This document shows positions 9,345 to 20,507 of a stretch of 64,000 nucleotides of DNA, piece after piece (position 1 is the stretch's first letter; each line of letters opens with the position of its first letter). Origin of the DNA: Enoplosus armatus (taxonomy: Eukaryota > Chordata > Actinopteri > Centrarchiformes > Enoplosidae); assembly GCF_043641665.1 (NCBI RefSeq), contig NC_092186.1, positions 24,796,001 through 24,860,000 on the forward strand, given 5' to 3'. The notes below the pieces were generated by a model. It had not been told where the DNA came from. It ran no database searches and worked only from the letters and a program-made list of their open reading frames with translations. The position numbers and the translations under genes are program-made.

Positions 9345-11048
9345 GCATTGTTATGTATGCAAAAAAAAAAAATAAGCAGCCATTCAAATAATTCTTAGGC
9401 GGGAAATGACAGAGGAGTGTAAATCTAAATAGCAAATTGCTAAGGTTCAAGTGCTTTAACTGACATACCGACATCCACAGTCGAATGGGTTTGAGGTTTT
9501 GTTTTCTATTTGCTCTCCTAATGTCATTGCCCAACAGATGCTTCAGTCTAATTGTTCAAGCAGCAAATGTCGCCTCAAAAATGTCATCTGTTACCTCTTC
9601 AGCCAAATATTTGTTCATTTCCCTGCCCTAATTAAATGAAATAATGAACCCAGTTGAAATATAGCACCATCAGGATGAATGATTTCCCCATTTAGCAAAA
9701 CACTAAGTGGCCAAAGATTAAATGACTTTTGGACCACTTTCTTGCACAGTCAAACACGGAGAACACAAATATGAATTATGAGGAACAATACAATTATATT
9801 AAGTAACAGAAAGGTTAACTAATTCAATTTAAAGTGGAATAAATCATGTCCCACGCCGGGATCAAACCTGCCGCCGAGAATGGAAATCGGCCTCGGCTAA
9901 TTCGGTAATGCCTCTAAATGACTTGCCGTATCAGACTGATGACACATGCAGCCCAGTCCACAGAGCCGGTGACAAATCGTCCGCTTCCATCAGACTGCCT
10001 CTGATCAAACGGATCGATGCGGGAAAATATCACCGCAGCCTCTGGATCTTCAAAATTGAGAGGAAGTGTCAACAAAGCTGAGCGAAGAAAGAAATTTCAC
10101 AAACACTGGCACCTGATGTCGGAATCGAGAAAAAAAAAAAGAAATCAATACTCCCACCCCAAGAGGGGGCCACTGTCGTGTATGTGAAATACCAAATAAC
10201 AATCACCTTTACAAGGCTCCCGGAGGCTCATGATAGCATTATTTGAGCGGAAACAACATATTACAGACCCGGGGTTATGGATGCTCTCTGCTTGTTTTGT
10301 GGTCAGTTTGCAGAACTAATGGTGTTTGCAGTTCAATACTAGAGAAAATGAAATGGCCTCATCTGATGTTTGTCCTTTCTTTCTGACAGTTGTGCTCAAT
10401 ATTGCGGCCTGGTTCAGTTCAATCACGAGCCCCGTGAAACATACTCAAGTCAACATCAGAACATGGTTTTATTGTAAAAAAACAAAAAACAAAAAAACAA
10501 ACATTTCCTTCTGTGCGTTTCGGGCATTCGATGTCCACCCACTGTCCGCTTGCTGTCATTTGGTTGGATTCCACTGGTTGGATGTTTGGATTTTTATATA
10601 TATATTTGAATATACACTGTGCTAAGAAAATAGGACGGGCGGAAAGATGTGCCGTGATGTGCATCTGAGGGGAAACAGCAGCAGTTTACCAGCGCAACAT
10701 GATGTTATCAACAACAAATGCAATTACGCTAATTAAGGTCCATGTTTGCAGCAGCAAGTGTTTTCAAGCAGGCTATTACTGGAATTTTCCTCCGGCTTGT
10801 TTTGTGGAAGAACCTTAACCTCCGCCTTCAATTTGCATTTGCTTAAAATCTGTGTCACGTCCTATTTTACCAGAGTTTAATTGTTGCGGAGCACCGCTAT
10901 TTGCGCAAGCCTGTGTGTGCGTCGCGGAGTGAGGCGCATTTTCTTCCGTTCATTGACCTTGAACGTGAGGAGTGATACTGACAATTGCCTTCGGTGGAAA
11001 AAAAGAAAAAGCACTTTGCAACATAATTCAGAAGTCTCATAGACAATG
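9345..11048. other. Non-coding stretch with regulatory-looking texture
   Basis: No gene was recognised. 9540-9760 and 9850-10060 are complex and non-repetitive, with TAATTAAA-type words. TGACCTTGA at 10954-10962 is a perfect extended oestrogen-related-receptor half-site (reverse TCAAGGTCA) in a locally CpG-containing segment, but one 9-mer has little weight. A-rich tracts occur near 10128-10144 and 10477-10500. Confidence 0.5.

Positions 11049-11077
<29 letters not shown>
11049..11077. repeat. (CA)n microsatellite
   Basis: A pure CA array of about 14 units. Confidence 0.95.
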
Positions 11078-11083
<6 letters not shown>

Positions 11084-12779
11084 GCAGATGCTTGTGTCAA
11101 GATTTGCACTGCTGCTGCTCGCAGATGTGTCCACCGAAGCGTCGTATGAGTTGAGCTGGAAACCGCGAGACTGAGACAAAAAAAAAAAGAAAAAAGAAAA
11201 AAAAAGGTATTGACCCTTGACAACGGCTGGTCAGCTCAAAGCAAAACATGTTTAAACGCTGAGTGAACCTGAAAGAGAAAGTCTGGAACTCACACAGTCC
11301 AACAATGAGGCTCATTCTGTTTCTGTTCAGTGGGGAGTCGTCTGGGCTTCTGGGCCCATACCTGCCAGCTCTCCTCCAACTCCAGTTATCTGAAATTACA
11401 GTAAAAAAAAAAAAAAAAAAAGGGAAAACCAGGAGGCAGGTCTGAGGATGCTCAACAGTCACGGCCTCATCACATGTCCCTTTCATATTTGTGCTGAAGG
11501 TGTGGCGCTCATGTGGAGTTCCTGTGACCACATTTATGTAATAATTTTGAGAGTCATTATTATGCTGTTATTGCACTGTGAGTTACACGTTTTCAGGCGG
11601 AACGAATAAACTGTAATGATAACCTTATAAGGCCAGGCGTAATTAACGTGTCCGTCCGCTAAGGGTTCAGAGCGCTTGTAATGATTTTGACATGCATAAA
11701 AGACTGAAAGAGAGTAAGTCCGTCGAAGGTTTCCTGAGGCGACGACATTTTCCGCTATTCACTTAAAGGCTCCTACACGCTGTTGATGTTCAATACATGT
11801 ATCGTGACTGAGACGTTTATCGTTAATGCTCAGTTTGTTAACATTGGATATTGGTTAGTAGTGATACCTAAGTCTGTTTTCTGCTAAAATAACATGTAAC
11901 ACGTGTAAGTTAATACATTTCAGTGGCCTGTAATTATTACAGAAGGTCAATGTCAAGTCTGATAGATTTAAAGGGACAGAGAGTATTATTTCTGAATGAC
12001 ACTACTTCATAATAGTGGTTCTACCAGTTGTATACTGTTATAAAAATTGTACTTAGATTGCTAAGAATGTTTATTGAATACAAAAATAATCTTTAATCAC
12101 TAAGTGAGAAAGAGCAGCGAGGGTGAAAGTGTGTTTTGTTGAAACTGAGAATACTGAATGATGTAATGGACTCTAATGAAGGGAACTGAATGAAACATAA
12201 CTGAAATGTATAGGACAGAAATCTCTTGTGTTGACATGATATTGAGTTGTTTAATAAAACAACCGCAGAAGCAATCTGGAAGGAAACTGAACACACCGTG
12301 TCCTCATTGCTCCTGCTTTTACCTGCTTGACACAGGTCACATGTCTGTTGACGCGGGACTCATTCCTGGGACCCGTAACAAAGGCTCTCCCAGCACAACC
12401 AGGATATATATGAAAATTAGGGCTAGTCTGCAAGCAACGGTCCTATTTCTGGTGGGGGGGGGGGGGGGTTTGTGTGTGTGTAAAAGTGATCAATGAGTCT
12501 CAGTCAGAGTTACTCTTCTGGGGTCAAGGGACGGGAAAGGTCAAGAACTCTTGAACAAAGATGGTTATGCAACTGATTTTCCTAGAAATGCTGCTGAACG
12601 GACAGAGTTCCTCTTTGGCGCGAGAGCCTCTCTCGGTAAAATCACTGCCAGTTAACATTCAGATTGTTTTTTCAATTCGCAATCAAGACTCAACATTTGT
12701 GTGTATTATATAAGTATCAGTTTGAGACAGTTCGGGCTCGGCTCAGTCGGAGAGACATTTTGGTTCAGGCGCAGACAAG
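11078..12779. other. Non-coding stretch, no gene recognised
   Basis: Contains A-rich tracts (11179-11206) and a pure A run of 19 at 11403-11421. Open frames on both strands here run through these tracts and do not look like genes. 11520-12200 is AT-rich, with nothing recognised. Confidence 0.6.
12454..12480 (+). repeat. G15 run followed by (TG)n
   Basis: A pure G run at 12454-12468 leads directly into a short TG array. Potential quadruplex and slippage site. Confidence 0.9.
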
Positions 12780-13015
12780 AACGTGTTGAGGTCCAGACAG
12801 TGAGAAAGGTTTAGTCTCAGGTAGACAGACAAGTTTCAGCCCCAGATTATGCAGGGGAGACAGGTTTAAGCTCAGACAGACGAGTTCAGACACGGGTGGG
12901 GAAAGAGGCTCAGCTCAGAGAGAGAGAGAGGGCGTGTTCAGACACAGGTCAGGCAGAAAAACAGGCCGAAGCTCAGGCAGGGAGGTAGGTCGAGGCTCAG
13001 GCTCAGGTGGGATGG
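12780..13015 (+). repeat. Decayed minisatellite, period about 50 bases
   Basis: Words such as GTTCAGACAC, GCTCAGACAGACGAG, AGGCTCAGCTCAG, GAAGCTCAGGCAG and AGGCTCAGGCTCAGG recur with a period of about 50 bases. The clearest pair are the units starting GTTCAGACACGGGTGGGG and GTTCAGACACAGGTCAGG. The units are substantially diverged, so the array is old. Short stretches of GA repeats lie inside it. No open frame follows the period. Confidence 0.65.
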
Positions 13016-13300
13016 AAAAGCAAATTCATAAACATTCACAACACTGGGAAGCAGAAACACAATCTTCAAACGCATGGATGCTTTTTTCCAAACACTCCGA
13101 TGCACCTCGTCCCGCCTTAGCATTTACAACAAGCTTGTAAGTGTATTTGTAACATATTATTAATATATTTTTTTTTTGCCATTTTTATCTATCATCTTTA
13201 GATGGGTTTTTTTTTTGGGTATGTTTTTTAATTTGTTAATATATTTCATTTTTATATAGTACCATCTTACACATGAGCTAACGTAACTGACAATAGACAG
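13016..13300. other. Non-coding, AT-rich
   Basis: T-rich runs near 13168-13176 and 13207-13216. Nothing recognised. Confidence 0.6.
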
Positions 13301-13567
13301 ATGTGGCATCTCCAGAGCTCCTCAGCTGACGCGGTTCGGTTTCCGGACAAACCAAAGACTTTTGGAGAATCCTTCAGCTTTTGGGAGCCGCGGCATCTCA
13401 TTCCTTTTCTCCCGCCACAACGGCTGAAGGCCGAGGTTTTCCCAGCAGAGCGCGTCGCTCGTGAGATCTTTTGTCGTCTCGAGTTGGGAAGAGAGTGTAA
13501 AGTGCATTTGAAATGTACAGACTTCAATTTTGAAATTCAGAATTCAGAAGAGAAGGGAACAGGTGAG
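13301..13567 (+). other. CpG-rich open segment ending in a splice-donor-like site
   Basis: An ATG at 13301 opens a plus-strand frame through a CpG-rich block (about 16 CpG in 13325-13485), and CAG|GTGAGC occurs at 13560-13568. The peptide begins MWHLQSSSADAVRFPDKPKT, which I do not recognise. The block is also open on the minus strand, which is usual for CpG-rich sequence and weakens the coding argument. Immediate upstream sequence is AT-rich without an obvious promoter. It could be an exon, a CpG-rich regulatory element, or chance. Confidence 0.18.
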
Positions 13568-14402
13568 CGGAGGACAGCCCAGGGAAACAATAGATCACAG
13601 TAGGTTGAGTAGGGCGAAGAGACAAGAATAGGAGCAAAGAAGTCTCGGGGACACATTGAGATTCACTCCCTTGTACAGTGTTGTTCCCCGAGAGAGCCGC
13701 CATGGTGTCATATCACAGCCACCCTGATTGAAATGAGAGGTGATGACACAGGAGTATTGATTCTCAACACATCTGCATTTTCCTAAAGGACGGGTCCCGC
13801 TGTATCGATTGACCCTGCACCTCAGGGATAATGTTAAGCGATGTACAGTCGTCCCGGCCGAGCCCATCCCGCGACATAAAATCTTGACAATAAAGAGACA
13901 GCAATTGCTGACTGGGCAGTATTCAAATCAGACGCCTTTAGCCAAAGCTGCTGTCGAAAATGATTCTCACGTCAGAAAAGTGCTGACGGAAATTTTCCAA
14001 ATGATATGATTACTCTTAATGCAGGAGTCCTTACGGTATTTATGCTATGCTGTGTTAAGTTGTTGAGTGCAGTATGGGATGAACTGGATCAGTGTCTGCA
14101 CTGCAAGGAGGAGGGAGCTTCAATACGCCTTAAAGGCTTCAATATGCCCCAAATGAAGTGCCCGTAGAGTTTTCTAACAGCGACCAAAACCCCCATCCTC
14201 CCACATCTATCCGACATTGAAATTGGCGTGGCTACATTCAACAATCGCCAGTGTTCTTGGGGAGGCAGTGCAATACAACTTTGTCTTCTAGAAATTCAGT
14301 TTCTGTGGACACCCAAGACTATCCCGAATTTCCTGCATGTGGTTAGGTTTAGGCAACTAAAGGACTTTCGGTCGAAGTGGCTTCAATCAATGTTTATTAA
14401 AA
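13568..14402. other. Non-coding stretch with repeat fragment at its end
   Basis: 13640-14010 is complex, non-repetitive sequence with a regulatory texture and no coding signal that I recognise. Near 14341, GTTAGGTTTAGGCAACTAAA is a piece of a dispersed fish repeat family also seen at 15254-15360, 24893-24945 and 47822-47862. Confidence 0.5.
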
Positions 14403-14545
14403 ATGGTAAACGGACTTCACTTATATAGCGCTTTTCAACCTCGACGGTCCCCAAAGCGCTTCACAGATCAGGTCTCATTCACCCATTCACGCACACATTC
14501 ACACACCGATGGCGATCGAGCTGCCATGCAAGGTGCTGGTGCTCA
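14403..14545 (+). repeat. Teleost dispersed repeat with TATATAGCGCTTTT core
   Basis: Contains ATGGTAAACGGACTTCACTT, then TATATAGCGCTTTTCAACC, CCCCAAAGCGCTTCACA and CATTCACCCATTCACGCACA, and ends GATGGCGATCGAGCTGCCATG. This order is that of a very common fish repeat. The paired AGCGCTTT and AAAGCGCT words form a short inverted repeat. It ends close to the start of the LINE remnant, so the two may belong to one insertion or one may have inserted into the other. Class not asserted. Confidence 0.7.
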
Positions 14546-14554
14546 AAAAAACCC

Positions 14555-15245
14555 TTGTGTGACACTTCCTGGCCTGAGGGTAGAAGCTCTTCCTGAGCCT
14601 CTCAGTGCTGGCTTGGTGTATCCGGATACCTTTTCCCGACTGCAGCAGGGAGAAAAGGCCATTATCTATCTTTTATTATATTCTTCTCGTCTTATTCTTG
14701 CAGCGCCTGGTGTAAATATCTTTAGGCAGGGTGAAGCCTCCTATTGTACTTTCAGCTGAACGAAACTTTGAAGGGCCTTGCGGTCCTGTTCGGTGCTGTC
14801 CCCATCAGGACACTCTCGATGGGGCAGGAGTAGAAATTGCTCAGCATTTGAGGGAATTTGCTCAAGCGTCTGAGGGAAAACAGCCGCTGTACCTTGTCTT
14901 TCTCACCAATGAGTCAGTATTCATCACCTACGTCAGGCCCTCGATGAAGTGGACACCAAGGAACTTGAAGCTGTATCACCCTTTCCAGCGAGGACCCTTT
15001 GATATTAAGGGGGGCCTAGTTCCTTCCCTGCTTCTTCCACCTTGCTGACGTTCAGGAGTGGGTTGTTGTCCTGACACCAGCGGTTCAGGTCCTCTACTTC
15101 CTTCAGGTAGATCTTTTCATTGTTACGAGCCAGAGTGTCTGGCTATGCAAGACTACCAGGTCAATGTCTCACCTGTAGGCGGACTCTTTCCCACCAGAGA
15201 TAAGCCCGATAAGGGTGGTGTCATCCAAATATTGCAGGTTTGAGG
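14555..15245 (-). pseudogene. LINE reverse transcriptase fragment (L2/CR1-like), decayed
   Basis: Read on the minus strand this is the C-terminal half of a non-LTR retrotransposon reverse transcriptase. In order it shows QYLDDTTLIGLISGGKES (the catalytic YxDD box, complement of about 15182-15235), LNVSK near 15045, FKFLGVHFIEGLT (complement of about 14933-14972), DIYTRRCKN (about 14698-14725) and SGKGIRIHQAST with SFYPQARK near the end (14570-14640). These are the blocks expected of fish L2/CR1-type LINEs. In-frame stops and frameshifts break it many times, so it encodes nothing functional. The start is truncated just upstream of the YxDD box, consistent with the 5' truncation typical of LINEs. 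Confidence 0.85.
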
Positions 15246-15253
15246 TTCGGGAA

Positions 15254-15360
15254 AGATTGTGGTTTTGGTTAAATGTCAATAAACATGCCGTTGTTTGTGC
15301 TCGGCATCAGTGTTGACTTTTTCAATAATTAACCATTTTTTTTAACCAAGACCACAATCT
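15254..15360. repeat. Inverted repeat with 20-bp arms
   Basis: AGATTGTGGTTTTGGTTAAA at 15254-15273 pairs with TTTAACCAAGACCACAATCT at 15341-15360, with one mismatch. The 67-base loop contains a T-rich stretch. The arms are the same words as the dispersed GGTTTGGTTAAA/GTTAGGTTTAGG repeat, so this may be two head-to-head fragments or a short MITE-like unit. Confidence 0.6.
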
Positions 15361-16140
15361 TTTCTTTCCCTTAATCCGATCCTGTAAGTTCCTAAACATA
15401 ATGACAGGATATATTAATTATGCCTTAGTTGCTAAAAGCTGATTCTGTATTGCATTAGGAAACAAATTAAATACTCAGTTAACATTTTGCATATACGTCC
15501 AGTTTGAACATTTTTCATCTTGACAGTACATTCATTCATTTCTTTCATTTTTATTATGTTGATAAAACACAACACTTTCGCCTTAGTCATGGTCGGACTA
15601 TCATTTGACCCAGTTTGTTCCAAGCATACTGAACCCTTAAATATGTCCATAATCAAAAAGATACACGTGCACAGACTCTCATTTTTAATGAGCAATTATT
15701 TTTAGTCCACGTTTCCACGGAATAGAAAGTCTCAACAGTGCTGTGAATCATATTACATATTACATATCATGCACAATGTTTCATTGTGAGAAAACGGTGA
15801 AATGTGTGACATTATGTAGGATATCTGATGCCGGAAGACTCCGGCCTGGATTTTTATTTCCCTAAACGCATGTCTGTGTGTATATTTTGTTGAACAATGC
15901 GTTCAATCTAGCCATGCACAGAAAAAATGATCTTCCTGCTTTTATGATAATGAAATCCTAAATGTCCTTTACTGCCTCCGCCACAAGATTTTCATGCAAT
16001 AAAAGAGTTAGATGTGTTTTTGTGCGCATGCCTTTTGTGCCATTTTCTTTGTGGCAGCCCTGCATTTATTTGAACTGTGTTTTGCATAACCACCATTGCC
16101 TCAAGTCACTCCATCTGTGAAACTCGAGCAGCATGAACAA
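15361..16140. other. Non-coding stretch, no gene recognised
   Basis: AT-rich and without recognised repeats. A minus-strand open frame around 15432-15695 is lysine/methionine-rich and not recognised. Confidence 0.6.
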
Positions 16141-16290
16141 AAGGAGAGAAAGAGAGAGAGAGATGGGTGAGGGGAGAGGAAGAAAGAGAGATTGAAATGA
16201 GAAAGTGGGAGAGAGGGCAAGCAAGAGAGAAGATAGATAAGGAGAGTAAGAGAAAAAAAAAAACAGAAATAGAAAAATACAGAGGGGATT
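16141..16290 (+). repeat. Purine-rich (GA)n low-complexity tract
   Basis: Almost pure A/G for about 150 bases with repeated GAGAGA. The plus-strand open frame through it is a composition artefact. Confidence 0.9.
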
Positions 16291-17339
16291 TAGAGGCAGA
16301 GGGGTTCAGCTGTAACCTTGGACTTGACTGCAGCAGAACAGTAAACTAACTGTGGTATTTGTTTACCGAATACTATTCGAGTGGAACTGTTTGTTTGACC
16401 CCTGTGTACAGTATGGCTGACTTACATGTGACCACGTATCTCTTTGTACGCTCAAACACACATGCCTGGCTGGCCATGTGTAATTGAATCTCCCTTTTTT
16501 AAAACTCTCCTAACAAATCTTCACCGACTGTGCGCTGCTGCAACTTCAAAGTGACCTTGTTAGACTACTGTAGTGTGACCGACTCACTACGGAGGGTATT
16601 ACGGAACCATATCGACTGTAATAGCAGACTGCTGACGCACAAGTACCGAGGTGGAGCGTGCCTTTAATCATCTCTTAACGAGAGGACTGATGACATGTAC
16701 GGCGTTAGTGTTATCTGTCCTGTATGCCTTCGTGTCCCTGAATAATTCAGCTGGCACAGAATAAGGGAGACGTGAAACAAGCCTATTCGCCAGATTAGCG
16801 CTTAATTAATAAACTTTAGGTGGTTTCAATATTTCAGCGAGCCTGCATTATTCAGTTTAAATATCTGTCCTAATTACTTCCCCTCAGGCTGATCTATGAC
16901 TTTGTTTTTTTTCTCCCTGGGGGCTCCATGCCTCCGGACCAGGTCTGCTATAAATAGGGCTGTGTGGAGGCTGTTTCCCAAGTTTTACCTTTTCCCCCTC
17001 CACTAATGATCATTATATCTGACCTGTTCCAACACACTGTACACAAACGCAAGGCAAGCTCGCTGGAAGGAGCATTAGAGAGTAAGTAAAAGTATGCAGG
17101 TATAGAGTTTTGAACAAACAAAAACAAGTACTGCAACAAGTCCTCGTACAGAACCTAAAATAGCAAAATAGTTTGCTTATCAGCGCCTTCCAAAGTCACA
17201 TAAGACTTCCAAAAAATCCACCCGCATGAACATTTTCTGATCTTCTACCTAAATGCATAAAGAGTACTCCAACAACGTATCATTGCAATTGTATGACATT
17301 AGTCCAATTCATGATGGAAAGTTAAAAAAAAAAACTGAT
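16291..17339. other. Non-coding stretch, includes a candidate conserved block
   Basis: No gene or clear repeat. The part from 16600 to 16930 is listed separately as a candidate regulatory element. 16940-17330 holds nothing that I recognise. Confidence 0.5.
16600..16930. promoter_or_regulatory. Candidate conserved non-coding element
   Basis: Non-repetitive sequence dense in homeodomain/POU-like AT words inside moderately GC sequence: TTTAATCATC, CCTGAATAATTCAG, GCGCTTAATTAATAAAC, TGCATTATTCAG and CCTAATTACTTCC. No sustained open frame. The texture is that of vertebrate developmental enhancers, but conservation is untested. Confidence 0.25.
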
Positions 17340-17600
17340 GCAGCAGAACCAGATCTATCTTTTTTTTTATTCCTTCCTCTTCTTCTTCGTCAAAACCTGG
17401 TGCCTACATTACCCACAATGCAAAGCAGCCACAGACAGTTTGGTCTGAGATTCGGGTGTGTCATGCTAGTAGCAGCTAATGTAGCCTTGAGCCGCTCCGA
17501 ACTCCACACCCCCTGAACTCTTTTTTCCCCCACTTAAACAGTAGTGCAAACCTAAGACCTGTAAACACTGGTGTGTAAAACCGGGTGGAGCTCCCCTTTT
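17340..17600 (+). repeat. Dispersed teleost repeat fragment
   Basis: Contains CTTCTTCGTCAAAACCTGG, TGCCTACATTACCCACAATG, GACAGTTTGGTCTGAGATTC and GTAGCAGCTAATGTAGCC. This order matches a gene-unrelated repeat found repeatedly in fish genomes. Ends are uncertain, and a GGTGGAGCTCCCCTTTTAAA tail may belong to it. Confidence 0.45.
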
Positions 17601-18090
17601 AAAAAGGTGCCTTAAGACTATGAATGAATGCGTGGTGAGTCGTAGCACTACAATATGAATATAATAATGCTATGATATATGAGAGCATCGTCCATCTGCA
17701 TCCATTGGAAATGCAGCAAAAGCCTTTTTTTTTTTTTAAACTTTATTTTAAACTTGGTCATTGGGCAGAGAGGAATAAAGACCTGTAAAGTAAAGACCTC
17801 AGGAGCTTTGAGTGTCTGTGACCACATTGGTGGAACTGGTAGAAGATGAAAACAACATCCCGTCAGTGGAGGATGCGTGCAAATATCTGATTTTGCTGGA
17901 CAAATGATGACCGCGCCTAATGGCCATCCACATGTCAGCCGCCCTGGGGCTCCTCGGTGCAACGGAAAACAAATGGACTCGGCTGCTTGATCGGGTCACT
18001 TGTAGTGTGAATCCACGATAAGAACAAGGGGGAAAGAGAGACTGATGAACAGGGAAAGGATGTCAGAGCACAGAAACACAGAAAAGGAGA
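17601..18090. other. Non-coding stretch, no gene recognised
   Basis: A T-run lies near 17728-17738. Minus-strand open frames here are not recognisable. Confidence 0.55.
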
Positions 18091-18114
18091 GGGGGGGGGG
18101 GGGGGGGGGGGGGG
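18091..18114 (+). repeat. Pure G run, 24 bases
   Basis: The longest G run in the window. It is followed 116 bases later by a pure C run of 20, so the two could pair. Strong quadruplex potential. Confidence 0.97.
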
Positions 18115-18229
18115 TGTGAGGCACCAGTTAGCGCTGGTCCATTTAAAAGTCCATCTACACTACATATTTGAAGTGATTAAACAGCAAATGACACTAAATC
18201 AACAAGTATAAAGTGATGTGGATATATTG

Positions 18230-18249
18230 CCCCCCCCCCCCCCCCCCCC
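18230..18249 (+). repeat. Pure C run, 20 bases
   Basis: Complement of the G run at 18091-18114. Together they form a potential all-G:C stem of up to 20 bp with a loop of about 115 bases. Confidence 0.97.
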
Positions 18250-20473
18250 ACTAAAAGTAATTCATTCTTTGACCGTGTTGTTTGAATATAAAAGAGTGGC
18301 CGCCACGTGCGCTCTGACATCTGCAATTTAGATTGGGAGTCTGAATGTGCAGTAAGCACATCAGCATCCGCATCAATCATTGAGCGTTTAGTTCACTAAG
18401 CTGTAAGAGAGGAGGTTGGTTCGATGTTCTCCTCTCTAATGAGAAAATGGTTCCATCTGAATTTGCCTCATAAATCATTGCCACAGTCACCAAACACTCT
18501 GGTTTTAAAGCACAAGTCCCTTCAGACCGCTTTTTTTTTTTGTGATTCAGCATCTTTTCTATGTACTTAGCTGATTCCAGAAGCACCTTATTTTAAAAGG
18601 AGCACTGTGAGGCTTAATAAGCATGTCGGAAAATTGCTTGTATTGTAATTTCTTGATTCGTATCAGGTTTGCATTTGCAGCGGGAAACATTCAAGCCCTC
18701 GAGGTTTTGCGCATTGTCTGAACTGTAGCACATGGTGATCCTGATTTTTTTATTTTTTTTTATTTTACAGTCGCGCTCTCACGTTCTTCTCTTCCTATCC
18801 GGGAGCCAAACTTATTTCATGTACTGTACTTGTTTCTTGTTCACGTTAAAGATCTTCTGATTCGTTTGTTTTGGTGTCAACGCGCGGCCTCTCCGCTAAC
18901 ATCCATTTTCGAAGCCTGGGTGCAAAAAAAGGTGGTCATGGTTTTTTCGTAAATGAATAAAGCTCTCACAAATGTGCTCCGTAATAATCAGTCAAAGATG
19001 AAATGTGTTTTTCTTCCGTCAGGAGTTGGAAGAGGCTCAATCTCCTGTCTCCTGTCACCGGTCATAACCCCCCCCCCAGGTGTCGTTTTCTAATCAAACT
19101 TTCACTTATTGTCACCTTCCTTCTTCAGACAGGCGGGCAAAACTTATTTCTCTCCATTGCAAAGACCATCTGCTATTGTGGGAATCATTTCAAGGCTGCG
19201 TATGCAATTTCACACCACAGTAAGCCAGAGTAGGGTCCACAGTGCACCCGTAGGTCTAGTTATGTGGAACCAAAAGCCACCTGAAAAGGCAACAGCTTTC
19301 GGAGCCAAAGGCTATGGAGTAGGCTTTTAAAAGCAATGTCAAGCATAAGCTCTGTGGTCAGAAAATGTTATTTAAGCGTCAGGCTGCCCTCAGTGTTCTC
19401 TCACTGTGTGGTCTTGTGTCCTTCATGCTTACTTATTCAAAGTTGCAGGTTTCAGTAAAGTGTTTGAAATTGAATGGCTCTCTGCGGGCCTTTCGCAGTA
19501 TACGTGGAAGCATTTCTTCCTTTCATGACCAGTCATACGCAACTCGGCTCTGCTCGTCCAAATGCCAATTCTTACAATGCATTTCCACTTCACCTGACTG
19601 ACTGCTATGTCCTCGGGGGATATTCATGATTGCATGGCTAAAGTCTTTTTCAAACACTACATTGCTGCAGCAAAACAACAGAAAACGACTTATTTTCCAT
19701 CCAATCTTACCTCCTATTGCTATTCAATGCCTGTAGGTTTTTCAGTGCGATTACACTACAGTCACTTTAGACAAAAAATAAATAAATAAATACCCTCCAC
19801 AGTTTCTGCATATTAGCCAAAGTTTATGTTTGTAATGAACTACATTGACAAATGCCATAATTCAGAACTGGTGGCAGTCAAAGAAAAGGTCTGCTGGAAG
19901 CAAAAAGTTATGTGAACCATACCACATCGATATGACCATTTTATAAACTCAAGCAGAACACAATTCGTGGCTAGCATAAATTTGTCCATTGTACATGTGA
20001 GTTTGCATGCATTTACTCGCTGATATTTATACAAGAAAGACATTAAGGCCATATTGATGTTGGCCATATTGCCCAGCCCTCATCCGGCGTCATGACGTGG
20101 GATCAAACATGGTACAATTTGATCAAATATGGATACAAATTGCCATTCCACGTTTGCTTTTCACAAAAGGACACACAATCTTTTACCACATGTCATCTTT
20201 CCCGCCTTTCTGTCTTTTAAGATGTTTTTAAATGTGTTATACTGGACTGCATCAAGGGCCGTCATCTCAGATGAACAGAAAAATAATATGCTCTGAATCT
20301 GCCATCTGCCAATTTTTTTTTTCTTCAAATATTTGCCCCTTTTCAGAGTCTTAATAAAATCCCACAACTGTATTGTTTTGGGTAGCTGTACGTCTGGGAC
20401 ATGACATTTAAATTTGTATCCAACTCAAACAAAAAAAAAGGCTCAGCCTGGCGTGCATGTCTTCTCGGGTCAG

Positions 20474-20476
<3 letters not shown>
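18250..20476. other. Non-coding stretch, no gene recognised
   Basis: Contains T-rich runs near 18531-18541 and 18745-18770, a C8 run near 19070 and a short (AAAT)n array at about 19768-19790. 19840-20090 ends in CATATTGCCCAGCCCTCA, reminiscent of the end of a hAT-type element, but this is too weak to call. Open frames are short and unrecognised. Confidence 0.55.

Positions 20477-20506
<30 letters not shown>
20477..20506. repeat. (TG)15 microsatellite
   Basis: A pure TG array directly abutting the 5' end of a SINE. Confidence 0.95.

Positions 20507-20507
<1 letters not shown>

Noticed and set aside
9850..9920. tRNA-like box B (GGTTTGATCCCGG on the minus strand)
   Set aside because: No box A at the correct distance and no cloverleaf, and it lacks a SINE body. 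A single eroded box is not enough.
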